The notes: generated by a model not told the origin, from the sequence alone. Shown: positions 17,824 to 27,704, counted from the stretch's first letter. The stretch: DNA of 64,000 nt from Veronia nyctiphanis (GCF_004116385.1 NZ_PEIB01000014.1:1-64000), one strand, 5' to 3'. A program made the numbers and translations.

Positions 17824-19017
17824 ATGATGAATCGTATTTCCAGCTTTCACAATTATCAGTCTGTTTCCAATGACATGATGAAGCAACAAGTCCGTATTCA
17901 GCAAAATCAAGATCAACTGGCATCAGGAAAACGCGTGCTGACAGCGGGTGATGATCCGGTTTCTTCTATTTATATTCAGAATTTTAAGCAACAAAACACC
18001 CAAATTGATCAGTATCTGGATTCGATCAACCTTGCCCGAAACCGTCAGGCTCGTGAAGAAATTGCCATCGACAATGCGGAGCAGTTGGTGGACAGTGCAA
18101 AACGCACGTCGTTGGCGATGATCAACGGTGCATTGTCTGAAGATGATCGTGAGGCGCATAAGCAAGAGTTGAAAGGGATTTTTGATAACTTCATGAATCT
18201 TGTTAACTCAAAAGATGAGTCCGGGAACTACCTGTTTGCAGGCACTCGCACTGATGCACAACCTTTCTTCCGCAACAACAGTGGTGACGTCACCTACGTT
18301 GGCGACAGTTATCACCGCAAATCGCAAATTGCAGCATCGCTTGATGTCGTGACCAGTGACCCGGGTGACAAAGTCTTTATGGATATTGATAATCCATTTG
18401 GCAATTACGATCCGACCTATGACCTTGGTGACGACTCAACCCTGTTGTTGTCGTCGGCAGTGAATGCCAACAACAGTGACAATGCGGCTTATGAAATATC
18501 GTTTGGCGCGGATGCCAGTGGCAACACAACTTATGAGCTTTTCCAGAATGGTGTTTCTGTTGATGCTGGCGTTTACGATCCTCAAAATGGTGTGAACTGG
18601 GGAACACTCTCGGTTCAAGTGGAAGGCAATATAGAATCGGGTGATTCGATAGACTTGTCTCGTCAAGATACTTTCAGCGTGTTTGAATCCTTCAAACATG
18701 CGATGGACATGTCAGACAAAGCGCCGGATGATGCTTCTGCGACTGCCGAATTGCACAAGGTCACTGAGCAGTTGGCGGGGGCTTTTAAACATTTAAACCA
18801 AGCCCGTTCTGATGTGGGTATTCGCCTGCAAACAATGGATCGTCAGGAAGAAACCCATCAAGATTTTAAGGTCGATCTCAACCGTTCATTAGGAACGATG
18901 GAAGATTTGGATTACTCAAAAGCTGTCATTGAATTGAATGAAAATATGCTGGCATTGCAGGCATCTCAACAAGCTTTCTCAAAAGCAAAATCGCTGAGTC
19001 TGTTCAATTATATGTAG
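17824..19017 (+). CDS. flgL: Flagellar hook-filament junction protein FlgL (HAP3)
   Basis: FlgL forms the second junction layer and is a flagellin homologue. The protein has about 397 residues, with N-terminal MNRISSFHNYQSVSNDMMKQ, the NQDQLASGKRVLTAGDDP segment typical of flagellin D0 helices, and C-terminal VIELNENMLALQASQQAFSKA. The start region reads GTG ATG ATG at 17821-17829. The middle ATG was chosen for its 8-base spacing to AGGAG, but the neighbours are possible. The gene ends 40 bases before a very strong terminator. Confidence 0.95.
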   Translation: MMNRISSFHNYQSVSNDMMKQQVRIQQNQDQLASGKRVLTAGDDPVSSIYIQNFKQQNTQIDQYLDSINLARNRQAREEIAIDNAEQLVDSAKRTSLAMINGALSEDDREAHKQELKGIFDNFMNLVNSKDESGNYLFAGTRTDAQPFFRNNSGDVTYVGDSYHRKSQIAASLDVVTSDPGDKVFMDIDNPFGNYDPTYDLGDDSTLLLSSAVNANNSDNAAYEISFGADASGNTTYELFQNGVSVDAGVYDPQNGVNWGTLSVQVEGNIESGDSIDLSRQDTFSVFESFKHAMDMSDKAPDDASATAELHKVTEQLAGAFKHLNQARSDVGIRLQTMDRQEETHQDFKVDLNRSLGTMEDLDYSKAVIELNENMLALQASQQAFSKAKSLSLFNYM

Positions 19018-19056
19018 ATATATCAGTCAAAAGTTCGCCATTTTTCTTCGTTAGAA

Positions 19057-19092
19057 AAAAAAGAACCCCCGCAATTGCGGGGGTTCTTTTTT
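19057..19092. terminator. Strong bidirectional terminator between flgL and the TPR gene
   Basis: A 36-base perfect palindrome contains GAACCCCCGCAATTGCGGGGGTTC and is bordered by A and T runs on both sides, so it ends flgKL (+) and the convergent TPR gene (-). Confidence 0.93.
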
Positions 19093-19102
19093 GTCACCAT
19101 GT

Positions 19103-21207
19103 TTATTGGGAAGACAGTCGACCGGTAACATGCTTCACTATGCTGTCGACAACAGGATATTTGTTTTCGATGAGTGGTGGGTAGTAATAGCCGAAGCCCG
19201 TTTCCCACTCGAGTTTTACTGGCACATTATGATCAGAATCTTTATCCCAGCCATAGAACAGATGACATTCTTTGCCGATGGCATTGGTTAGTCGGAAGAT
19301 TGCCGTTGCCGCGGTGATCACCAGATCGCAGGCCTCAATCAGCGCGCCAGTACCCACAAAATCATCACGCAGATCGATATCTTCAAGCTGGATAATGTCA
19401 ACGCCGCTGAGTTTTTTGATTTTTCTAATCTCTTTACTGCAATCGTCATATTGAAGATTTACAAATAAAGCCTCGGGAAACGCTTCAACCAATCGGGCCA
19501 CATCATCGACAGACAAAAAGTGAATGTTACGGCTTGCCCCCGCCAGACCACTTCGCCAGCTCAGACCGATTACGTGTTTTTTATTGTGCGCTTTTTTAAG
19601 TTCGTCGAAATGAGAGGACCATTTTTCAACTTGATCGTTGGGTGGTGAAAAATAGCTCGCCTGATAATGGTGCTTTCCTGATGATTGGTATGCAATGGCC
19701 GCAAGGCTGCCACCCGCAATCCAACTGGTAATATCACGTTTTACTTCTTCCGGAATGGCCATACTTTCATGGTCGACACGTTTGACGGGAACGGCGATAA
19801 CCTCTGGATGTGAAATGTTAAGCACTGGCACCAGTCTTGGTTCGCAGGCAACATATACTTTTGCCGCATTCTCGACAACAATCGCTAAATTATGGAAAAA
19901 CTCGATTTCATCACCCACGCCCTGTTCAGGGACGACCAATACGATGTCGCTTTTTGGTCTCGATAAATCCCACCGAGCAATGTCACCGCGATAACTCAGA
20001 CGAGCACCAGATTCGATGCCTTTTTCAAAAGCGTCATAAAATGCATCCCAGTTATAGAGCGTCCTATGAATAAAACAGGCGTTGAATTGTGCTTCAATGT
20101 CCTGAGGGTAACGATTGAGATAATCATCAAGAATTTCGAGTGATTTTTTTGGCTCACCTGCGTACCAGAAGGTTTCAGCAAGACAAGGCAAAAACTTATC
20201 TTTTTGCTGTTCGGTTTCTGATTTGCTGATGGCCTTTGCCATTAGCTTTTGACATCTGATGATGCTTTCCGGCACAAAATTATGTTTATCGCGAAGTAGG
20301 CGAAAACCCGAAAAGGCGAGTTGAGACAAAAATTGACGATCATTAGGGTGCTCACGGTGCATGTCTGTCGCGACCCGATTGACCTCTATCCAATTTTGCT
20401 CATGTTCGTAGCTATTGATGATCAATCGCTGAGCAGTCAGTTCGGTCGGCGATGTTTTTAACACTTTTCGGCAATATTCTCGCCCGGCAGTGTAGTGCCC
20501 CATCATGATTTCGGCTTTTGCCAGCAACACGGTCAATCTAAGGTCTGATTCGGCAAGGTCGAGTCCACGCAATGCAGTTTGTCTCGCTGCTTCAGGCTTT
20601 TCGAGCTCGATCTGCAATTGGGAAAGTGCTTGATAGGCGGGCACATGGCGATCATCTATCGCCAATATTGCGGAGTAAAGATCTGCGGCTTGCTGGAAAT
20701 TGCCGCCTTGCTCCATTTCAAGAGCAACGGCAAAGGTTTGCTCAATTTCATCCGACATAACCTGCCGTTTGATCATGGTACTGTCTGACATTTGTCGTTT
20801 GGTTTTTCGGCTGTCTGCGAGATTTCTTGTGGCGTCGGCCAGCTTTTGCCGCAATGCCAAAATATCTTGATTATCCGGTGCCTGTTCTTGCAACACCTCA
20901 ACAATGAGCAGCGCATCTTTGTTATGCCTAACTGGTGCAGCAGGTTGGCCTTATCAAACCAGACTGAGAGATTTTCCGGTTCAACTTCCAGCGCCGCATC
21001 AAGACGAGATATTGCCGCATCAAATTTACCGTCCTCCATGTCGAGTACACACAGTATCTGGAGAACAGCCACTGAGTCCGGTGCATGATGAAGAATTTGT
21101 TCAAACACTTCGCGGGCTTGCAGTGGTTGCTTTTGTTGATACAAAGACACGCCGTGTTGAAATGCCTGATCGAGAGTCATTGCATTCTCAGAGGTGGTTT
21201 CATTCAT
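19103..21207 (-). pseudogene. TPR protein with glycosyltransferase-like C-terminal domain, frame broken by one missing base
   Basis: Read in two frames this encodes about 701 residues: N-terminal tetratricopeptide repeats (AFQHGVSLYQQKQPLQAREVF, VFQAIL-type units recurring to about residue 330), then an alpha/beta half. That half contains VVPEQGVGDEIEFFHNL, IGLSWRSGLAG and ACDLVITAATAIFRLTNAIGK, resembling the GT-B/GT9-like domain found at the end of many TPR proteins. The break is at about 20926; one added base (GTTATG(G)CCTA) restores LGHNKDALLIVEVLQEQ. The start at 21207 was chosen because CAGGT precedes it; 21258 is the longer alternative. Lying between flgL and the flagellins, it may glycosylate or otherwise modify flagellin. 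That is inference; acceptor and donor are unknown. Confidence 0.7.
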
Positions 21208-21258
21208 AGTGTTTACCTGAAGTTGTTGTGCGCGCGAAGGCAGGTAGTTTTGCGACAT

Positions 21259-21665
21259 TTTCTTTATAGTCCTATTTTTAGCAAATACCGTACCGACGCT
21301 GTAATTACGGGAGTTTTTTTCACTTTAACTTGTTTTAAGTCACACTATTCTGATGTCGAATTTCATGAGTCGACTTGTAAAATATGAATTTAATTGCTGT
21401 TATTGTAGGGACAACTTTTTGCCGCTTTTGCGGAGAGCATCAAAAAAAATTGTTGCCGCTTTTAAAATGACTTCTCCTAAGTTATTGGTTTTAAATAGAT
21501 AAATTTTTTGGCATGCTATTTGTATATATTTTGAGCAAGTCCAAGTTTTTGTCTTGGCAGGTGAGAAACTAAGAGCAGAAAGGCAATACCCGCTGTGTAG
21601 TTTTCAAGTTGTAGATGCGGGCTAGCCGTTTTCGCAGAGTTAAGCGAAAGTCAAAGGAGAGCAAA
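21259..21665. other. Intergenic control region between the TPR gene and flagellin 1
   Basis: This 407-base AT-rich stretch has no gene. It holds the sigma54 promoter at 21509, two copies of TTGCCGCTTTT (21419-21429 and 21453-21463) and a related pair GCCGYTTTYGCRGAG at 21421-21435 and 21625-21639 on either side of that promoter. I could not find a convincing promoter for the reverse-strand TPR gene. Confidence 0.6.
21509..21524 (+). promoter_or_regulatory. Sigma54 promoter of flagellin 1
   Basis: TGGCAT-N5-TTGTA with correct -24/-12 spacing, leaving a leader of about 130 bases before the gene. A sigma54-dependent flagellin is the pattern of Vibrio flaA, the one flagellin essential for motility there. 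Confidence 0.75.
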
Positions 21666-22811
21666 ATGGGTGTAACAGTTAACACCAACGTGTCTGCAAT
21701 GACTGCGCAGCGTTACCTAAATCAGTCGACTAATGCACTCAGCACGTCGATGGAACGCTTATCTTCTGGTAGCCGTATAAACAGCGCCAAAGACGATGCA
21801 GCAGGACTGCAGATTTCAAACCGACTCATGACCCAAACTCGGGGTCTTGATGTGGCAATGCGCAACGCGAATGATGGTATTTCGATAGCGCAGACAGCCG
21901 AAGGTGCGATGCAGGAATCAACCACCATACTCCAACGCATGCGTGACTTGTCACTGCAGTCCGCGAACGGTACTAACAGCACGTTAGAGCGGGAAGCAAT
22001 ACAGGAAGAAGTCACTGCGTTGCAGGACGAACTCAACCGGATAGCAGAAACCACCGCTTTTGGTGGTCGGAAACTGCTAAATGGAACCTTCAGCCCCTCA
22101 GCATTCCAGATAGGTGCTGATGCGGGTGAAGCGATGACCATTACGATGACCAGCATCCGTGCGGATGACAGTCGAATGGGCGGGGTCGCATTTGAAGGCT
22201 CGAATGCCAAATCGTCTGGGTGGTCAGTTGCGGCGAGTAACAACACACTAAACATCACCTTTGATGCTGGAGCAGGCACGACAACAACGATCAAAATCGA
22301 CGCTAAAGTCGGTGATGATATTGAAGAAGTTGCCACCTACATCAACGGTAAATCTGAAAGTAAGCTCAGCGCGTCAGTGACTGAAGATGGCGAACTACAG
22401 ATTTTCTTCCGAGATGCCTATGTCGATGGCAACGTGACGTTTGGTGGTGGCCTTGCATCCTCACTAGGTATCACCACGGGCGCAGGTACAGCTGTAACTG
22501 CCCAGAGTATCGATGTCAGCACGTCTGGTGGGGCGCAACTGGGTGTCAGTATCATTGACTCCGCGTTGGACTACATCGATAAACAACGCGCTGATCTCGG
22601 TGCTAAGCAAAACCGTCTCAGTCATACGATCAATAACCTGGCCAGCATTCAAGAGAATGTGTCAGCGTCGAACAGTCGTATTCGGGATGTGGATTTTGCG
22701 AAAGAAACCACCCAGCTCACAAAAGGCCAGATTATGCAGCAGGCCAGTACATCAATTCTTGCTCAGGCGAAACAACTGCCGCAGGCTGCACTTAGCTTAC
22801 TGGGTAATTAA
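21666..22811 (+). CDS. Flagellin 1 (sigma54-type promoter)
   Basis: This is a filament subunit exported through the flagellar type III apparatus. It has 381 residues starting [20 protein letters not shown], with the N-terminal D0/D1 signature [20 protein letters not shown] and C-terminal [20 protein letters not shown] ending LSLLGN. AAGGAGA lies 5 bases before the ATG; an in-frame upstream start at 21615 lacks a ribosome site. Its sigma54 promoter makes it the probable counterpart of Vibrio FlaA, so it may be the essential core flagellin. Orthology cannot be settled from sequence alone because the three copies here are close paralogs. Confidence 0.95.
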   Translation: MGVTVNTNVSAMTAQRYLNQSTNALSTSMERLSSGSRINSAKDDAAGLQISNRLMTQTRGLDVAMRNANDGISIAQTAEGAMQESTTILQRMRDLSLQSANGTNSTLEREAIQEEVTALQDELNRIAETTAFGGRKLLNGTFSPSAFQIGADAGEAMTITMTSIRADDSRMGGVAFEGSNAKSSGWSVAASNNTLNITFDAGAGTTTTIKIDAKVGDDIEEVATYINGKSESKLSASVTEDGELQIFFRDAYVDGNVTFGGGLASSLGITTGAGTAVTAQSIDVSTSGGAQLGVSIIDSALDYIDKQRADLGAKQNRLSHTINNLASIQENVSASNSRIRDVDFAKETTQLTKGQIMQQASTSILAQAKQLPQAALSLLGN

Positions 22812-22827
22812 TGTGAGGCTAGTCGAG

Positions 22828-22856
22828 AAAAGCGGCATGGTATTGCCGCTTTTTTT
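22828..22856 (+). terminator. Rho-independent terminator of flagellin 1
   Basis: A 10-bp stem AAAAGCGGCA/TGCCGCTTTT with a six-base loop and a seven-T tail, 17 bases after the stop. Flagellin 1 is therefore monocistronic. Confidence 0.9.
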
Positions 22857-22982
22857 ATGGCTTTTTATCACATGGCCGTTCACATTCTGAATCACTCATT
22901 TTTACTGGCTTCAATAGCATCGGTCTTCACTTTTCACTCTATTTATTTTCCCTATAAACCTGCCCTCAAAAATATAACCCTC

Positions 22983-23009
22983 TAAAGAAAAAACATTTTT
23001 TGCCGACAC
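22983..23009 (+). promoter_or_regulatory. Sigma28 (FliA) promoter of flagellin 2
   Basis: TAAAGAAA-N11-GCCGACAC matches FliA boxes with exact spacing, 60 bases before the flagellin 2 ATG. Confidence 0.7.
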
Positions 23010-23068
23010 AATAACCAAGAGCGGCTTGAGACAGCATCTCACGCTATTGGAGTTTGTCTGGAGGCAAT

Positions 23069-24221
23069 ATGTCATTCAGTATCTTGACCAATATGTCGGC
23101 TATGCGGGCATACCGGTTCCTGAACCGGACAAACGGTATGTTGAATACTGCCATGGAGCGCCTGGCGTCCGGACAGCGGATTAATAGCGCGAAAGATGAT
23201 GCCGCCGGGTTACAAATAGCCAATCGCCTGAATAGCCACATACGGGGAATGGATGTTGGGCTGAGAAATGCAACGACGGCCTGTCAATGTCTCAGGTGTG
23301 GATGGCGCGATGGAAGAAGCAACCAGCATGTTATTCCGAATGCGGGATTTAGCCCTGCAGTCAACCAATGGCTCCAATACCGTGAAAGAGCGCGAAGCCA
23401 TGCAGGAAGAAATTTCGGCGCTCAAAGATGAAATAAATCGAATTGCTGAAACCACGAGTTTTGCGGGTAAGAAGCTGCTCAATGGTTCGTTTGGGTCCGC
23501 GGCGATTCAATTTGGCGCAGAAGCGGGTGAAGCTGTACTGATGAAGCTTGATAGCTTACGTACAGAAAACAGTAACATGGGGGGCTATCACCACTCAGCT
23601 GCTACTGGGACATCGGCTGATTGGTCTGTGTCTGGCAGTGCCACCACAATAAGAATTAACTTCACCCCCAGTTCCGGCAAGGCCTTTGATATCACGATAA
23701 ATGCAAAGGCTGGCGATGATATCGAAGAAGTCGCCACCTTGATAAACGGTCAAGCGGACGGAAGGCTGGCAGCCTCTGTGGATGGCGACGGCAAATTGCA
23801 GGTGTTCACACCTGAAACGGGTATGACGTCATTTAATATTAGTGGTGGCTTGGCCACTTCATTGTCCTTTATTGGGCTGGCTGGTATGGGAACTCTGAGC
23901 GCAAATAAAACGCTGGATGATGTAGATATCAGCTCGATTGGCGGCGCACAGCTCGGTGTCGGCATTATTGATGCCGCACTTGAGCACATTGACAGTGAAA
24001 GGGCGAAATCTGGGGCATTTCAGAATCGGCTTAATCACATCATGAATAATTTATCCATGACGCAGGAAAACCTGTCGGCCTCATATAGCCGAATCATGGA
24101 TGCAGACTTTGCCCGTGAAAGTGTCAATTTCACCAAGGCACAGATTCTTGAACAGGCGGGTACCTCTGTTCTTGTTCAGGCAAAAGCACTACCGATTAAT
24201 TTGTTATCCCTGCTGCGATGA
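23069..24221 (+). pseudogene. Flagellin 2, divergent paralog, frame broken by two missing bases
   Basis: The N-terminal part reads MSFSILTNMSAMRAYRFLNR through [20 protein letters not shown]. At 23272-23274 the frame slips: GCA ACG ACG should be GCA AAC GAC, giving RNANDGLSMSQ. It slips again at 23295-23298, after which VDGAMEEATSMLFRMRDL continues normally to the stop. Both losses have the sign of a deletion; repaired, the protein has about 384 residues. It is the most divergent of the three flagellins: the C-terminus is SYSRIMDADFARESVNFTKA and ends LLSLLR rather than LSLLG. GGAGG precedes the ATG. It may be a minor filament component. Confidence 0.9.
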
Positions 24222-24317
24222 ATGTGATCGCTGTACCTCGGTGCTCGCTGTTTGACCATCAAGGTTGAGATCAAAACCTCATTTACGCTGCAGTTTTTAA
24301 ATAGTTTAAAAAAAAGA

Positions 24318-24344
24318 TAAAGGTTTTCGCCACCTTGCCGTTAA
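24318..24344 (+). promoter_or_regulatory. Sigma28 (FliA) promoter of flagellin 3
   Basis: TAAAGGTT-N11-GCCGTTAA matches the FliA consensus with exact spacing, 79 bases before the flagellin 3 ATG. Confidence 0.8.
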
Positions 24345-24423
24345 ACAGGGTGAGAAAGAAGTGTACTGATTTTCCCTAGATTAGCTGGGCGGAAATCAGA
24401 GTAAGAACGAATGGAGAATAGTT

Positions 24424-25545
24424 ATGGCTATTACTGTAAACACTAATGTGTCTGCAATGACCGCTCAGCGTTTCTTGAACAATTCAACTAACTCGTTGAA
24501 TAACTCTATGGAGCGCCTTTCATCGGGCTTGCGCATAAACAGCGCAAAGGATGATGCTGCGGGTTTACAAATTTCTAACCGTCTGACAGCGCAAAGCCGC
24601 GGTCTGGACGTTGCAGTACGAAACGCAAACGACGGCATCTCGATGTCACAGACAGCAGAAGGTGCGATGGAAGAAACCACCAGCATCCTGCAACGTATGC
24701 GTGACTTGTCTCTGCAATCAGCTAACGGTGTTAACGGTGCGAAAGAACGTGAGTCAATTCAGGAAGAAGTGGTAGCACTTCAGGACGAATTGAACCGTAT
24801 CGCAGAGACAACATCTTTCGGTGGTTCTAAACTGCTCAACGGCACATTCGGCACACGTGCATTCCAAGTGGGTGCGGATGCTGGTGAAGCTGTCATGATG
24901 GAATTCAAGAACATCCGTGCTGACGAATCAGAAATGGGTGGTCAGGTACACACCGCGGGTAATGGTCAGTCAGCTGGCTGGGCCGTCACTGCTGGTAACA
25001 CCGAATTCAAGATGGTCATTGATGGTGGTGAGAGTATCACTATCAACGCGAAAGCGGGTGACGACATTGAGGAAGTAGCGACTTACATCAACGGTCAGTC
25101 AAACAAATCTGTCTCTGCATCTGTTAACGAAGACGGTGAACTAGAGATTGTTGCTGCAGCTGGCTCGACGATTACTTTCACAGGTAACCTATCAACATCT
25201 CTGGGCATGTCTAACGGCGCGGGTACCGCTGAGAGCATCCAAGACGTTGACGTGAGTACTGTGGGTGGCGCACAAACGGCTGTTGGTCTTATCGACAACG
25301 CTCTTAAGTATGTTGACTCTCACCGTGCTGAGCTGGGTGCGAAGCAAAACCGCCTGACTCACACTATCTCGAACTTACAAAACGTAAACGAGAACGTGAG
25401 TGCATCGAACAGCCGCATCAAAGATGTCGACTTTGCGAAAGAGACAACGCAATTCACCAAGTCTCAGATTCTACAACAGTCTGGTACCTCGATTCTGGCG
25501 CAAGCGAAGCAAGCACCATCGGCGGCACTGAGTCTGCTAGGATAA
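24424..25545 (+). CDS. Flagellin 3 (sigma28-type promoter)
   Basis: This filament subunit has 373 residues, starting [20 protein letters not shown], with [20 protein letters not shown] at the N-terminal D1 helix and [20 protein letters not shown] ending LSLLG at the C-terminus. It is close to flagellin 1 at both ends and shares the middle-domain segment [20 protein letters not shown]. Its FliA promoter places it among late flagellins. It is followed by a stable hairpin and then flaG, suggesting partial read-through into the flaG-fliD unit. Confidence 0.96.
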   Translation: MAITVNTNVSAMTAQRFLNNSTNSLNNSMERLSSGLRINSAKDDAAGLQISNRLTAQSRGLDVAVRNANDGISMSQTAEGAMEETTSILQRMRDLSLQSANGVNGAKERESIQEEVVALQDELNRIAETTSFGGSKLLNGTFGTRAFQVGADAGEAVMMEFKNIRADESEMGGQVHTAGNGQSAGWAVTAGNTEFKMVIDGGESITINAKAGDDIEEVATYINGQSNKSVSASVNEDGELEIVAAAGSTITFTGNLSTSLGMSNGAGTAESIQDVDVSTVGGAQTAVGLIDNALKYVDSHRAELGAKQNRLTHTISNLQNVNENVSASNSRIKDVDFAKETTQFTKSQILQQSGTSILAQAKQAPSAALSLLG

Positions 25546-25562
25546 TTAGGTAACGTTATGAA

Positions 25563-25587
25563 ATGGTGGGTGGTTATCACCCACCAT
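25563..25587 (+). other. Stem-loop between flagellin 3 and flaG
   Basis: A perfect 10-bp stem ATGGTGGGTG/CACCCACCAT with loop GTTAT lies 18 bases after the flagellin stop. No T tract follows. It may protect the 3' end of an abundant flagellin mRNA or reduce read-through into flaG; this is inference. Confidence 0.65.
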
Positions 25588-25611
25588 GACTGACCGAAGA
25601 GGTGAACAGCA

Positions 25612-26028
25612 ATGGACAATTCATCCGTTTCCCTGTCATCTAATGCTCAAGTCAATCCACAAACAGGCACAAATGTTGCTAATAAAAAAGTGGATGGAGA
25701 GCAACCTAAAATCGCAAACCAGCGAGTGCCTGTCTCTACTGAGACAGAAGCTGCTAGCAATAGCGAGCAACTGAAAGAACAGTTAGGCAAGGCACAAAAG
25801 CTGCAAAAAGAGCAGCTTGAAATGCTGGTATCACGGTTAGATGATTTTGTCTCTACCTTCAACAAGGGCCTGTCGTTTCGACTCGACGAGGCATCTGGTA
25901 AAAGTGTTGTCACTGTGTACGAAATGAGTACCGGCGATGTGATACGCCAGATACCTGAGAAAGAAATGCTGGAACTTGCTCAACAGCTCTCGCTTCATGC
26001 AAGAGGGCTGGTTCAGGAAAAAGTGTAA
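25612..26028 (+). CDS. flaG: Flagellar protein FlaG
   Basis: FlaG is a small protein found next to flagellin and fliD in polar flagellar systems; it influences filament length. It has 138 residues: an N-terminal half rich in Gln, Asn and Ser without clear structure, a Lys/Gln coiled segment, then the conserved FlaG domain with LSFRLDEASGKSVVTVYEM and GDVIRQIPEKEMLELAQQL. The ATG follows GAGG at a usual distance. fliD begins 12 bases later. Confidence 0.93.
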   Translation: MDNSSVSLSSNAQVNPQTGTNVANKKVDGEQPKIANQRVPVSTETEAASNSEQLKEQLGKAQKLQKEQLEMLVSRLDDFVSTFNKGLSFRLDEASGKSVVTVYEMSTGDVIRQIPEKEMLELAQQLSLHARGLVQEKV

Positions 26029-26040
26029 GTAGAGGCAATT

Positions 26041-27411
26041 ATGGGCTTAAGTGCATCAGGCTTAGTCAGTGGTTTAGACATAAACAATCTGGTTAGCCAA
26101 CTTGTTGAGGCAGAGCGTGCCCCAAAACAAAGTCGCATTACCAAACAGCAAAATGATATAGAAACTGATATCAGTGCTTATGGTCGACTTAAAGATGCGC
26201 TGGATACGATGAAAGACACTATGTCTAAATTTCGTAAAGACCATACGTTCGCAGCCAGAAGCTCTGCTTCCGATAACCCGGAGGCTGTTTCTGTTTCTGC
26301 TGAACACGATGCGATGACAGGGTCGTATTCCGTTGATGTACAGCAGTTGGCACAATCCCAGAAATTGGTGTCCGACGCGTTTACAGAAGACAAAAACTTT
26401 GGTTCCGGTAGCCTGACGCTCCAACTGGGTTCGGAATCTATCACTCTAAATGTTGGCGAGACAGAAAATACGCTTGCCGATATTGCCAGCCTCATCAATA
26501 AACACGCTTCCAACCCCGGTATTGCTGCTTCTGTCATCAAAGATGATGACGGTGAACGGCTTATCCTCGGTTCCGAGAAGACAGGCGCGGACAACACGAT
26601 CACGCTTACCGTCGATTCAAGCACCACGGGTGATCTCAATAGTTTGGCGTATGTGCCCGGTACAGTGAACAATCTCACAGAAGTACAGGCGGCAAAAGAT
26701 GCCCGTATTGTTGTTGACGGTCTTGCCACTATCACAAACTCCAACAATACCTTCAGTAGTGCTATTCCTGGTGTGAAAATTGAAGCGAAAGAGTTGAGCA
26801 ATGGCTCCCCTGTCAATATTTCTGTCAGTGAAGACAAAGCAGCAGTAAAAAAGGTAATGGAAGAGTTTGTTGACTCTTACAACGCTTTTTATCAAATCAC
26901 CCAGTCTGTGGCGAAATATGACCCTGAATCGGGAACTGGCGGTGCGTTAGTCGGTGATAGCCTGATTCGTTCCGCAACCAGTCAGTTGCGTGCGGTCTTC
27001 TCTTCGCCAATTGAAGGCGCACCAGACACAATGAAAACACTCAGTGAGTTTGGTGTGACGACCACGATGGAAGGGCGTCTGGAAATAGATTCAACCATCA
27101 TGGACAAACAGCTTGATCAAAACTTCAGCAAGCTGGGTGACTTTTTTGATGGCAATAATGGTTTTGCCAAGAAATTAGAGGACACTGTCGACCGGTTTAC
27201 CAGTTTTACCGGGTCGATAAAAAGCCGTGAAAACAGCCTGAATGAACAAAAAAATCGTCTCGATGATGATCAGGTCACATTAGACTTACGCATGGAACAA
27301 TTAGAAAAAAGAACCATGAGTCAGTTCACGGCCATGGAGAGTGCGATGGCGCAGATGCAGTATCAAATGTCCGCCATGATGAGCATGATGCCACAAATGG
27401 GTAACCAATAA
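26041..27411 (+). CDS. fliD: Flagellar filament-capping protein FliD (HAP2)
   Basis: FliD forms the cap under which flagellin subunits insert at the filament tip. It has 456 residues: the N-terminus is MGLSASGLVSGLDINNLVSQ, which is diagnostic, with the coiled N- and C-terminal helices of the family (RITKQQNDIETDISAYGRL and LEKRTMSQFTAMESAMAQM). The C-terminus is Met-rich. Its stop overlaps the start of flaI by one base, so the two are coupled. In Vibrio this gene has also been called flaH. Confidence 0.96.
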   Translation: MGLSASGLVSGLDINNLVSQLVEAERAPKQSRITKQQNDIETDISAYGRLKDALDTMKDTMSKFRKDHTFAARSSASDNPEAVSVSAEHDAMTGSYSVDVQQLAQSQKLVSDAFTEDKNFGSGSLTLQLGSESITLNVGETENTLADIASLINKHASNPGIAASVIKDDDGERLILGSEKTGADNTITLTVDSSTTGDLNSLAYVPGTVNNLTEVQAAKDARIVVDGLATITNSNNTFSSAIPGVKIEAKELSNGSPVNISVSEDKAAVKKVMEEFVDSYNAFYQITQSVAKYDPESGTGGALVGDSLIRSATSQLRAVFSSPIEGAPDTMKTLSEFGVTTTMEGRLEIDSTIMDKQLDQNFSKLGDFFDGNNGFAKKLEDTVDRFTSFTGSIKSRENSLNEQKNRLDDDQVTLDLRMEQLEKRTMSQFTAMESAMAQMQYQMSAMMSMMPQMGNQ

Positions 27412-27704
27412 TGGCATTACTGTCAGCTCTCAACCATATTGATGAGCAACTGCTTTCTCTTCTGAATGAAGAGAGTCTTGATCATGAAAGATTGGCATAT
27501 TTATTGAAAGAACGAGAAGGTTGCCTTGGTGACATTGAAAAAGCCCAGAGCTTTACTGATAAGACAGTATGGGAAGACGCAATGTCCAGAAGTCAGACGA
27601 TTTTTGACAAGATAAAAGAGCACCACAGTCTGGCGTCGCAACTGATGTTTAAGTTGCAAAAAGGACGCAAGTCGATACAGGTATATCAACGCATTAGCCG
27701 GTGA
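27411..27704 (+). CDS. flaI: Small flagellar protein FlaI (FliT position)
   Basis: This 97-residue helical protein lies between fliD and fliS, the position of FlaI in Vibrio polar clusters and of FliT elsewhere. It probably acts as a cytoplasmic export chaperone for the cap protein FliD; this function is by analogy with FliT. No sharp motif is visible; the sequence is charged and Leu-rich (LNHIDEQLLSLLNEESLDHE). It overlaps fliD by one base. Confidence 0.8.
   Translation: MALLSALNHIDEQLLSLLNEESLDHERLAYLLKEREGCLGDIEKAQSFTDKTVWEDAMSRSQTIFDKIKEHHSLASQLMFKLQKGRKSIQVYQRISR

Noticed and set aside
21722-22336. Reverse-strand open frame of 204 codons inside flagellin 1
   Set aside because: Ser/Ala-rich composition mirrors the flagellin codons on the other strand; no ribosome site or context.
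26178-26837. Reverse-strand open frame of 219 codons inside fliD
   Set aside because: Shadow of a conserved gene; no independent support.
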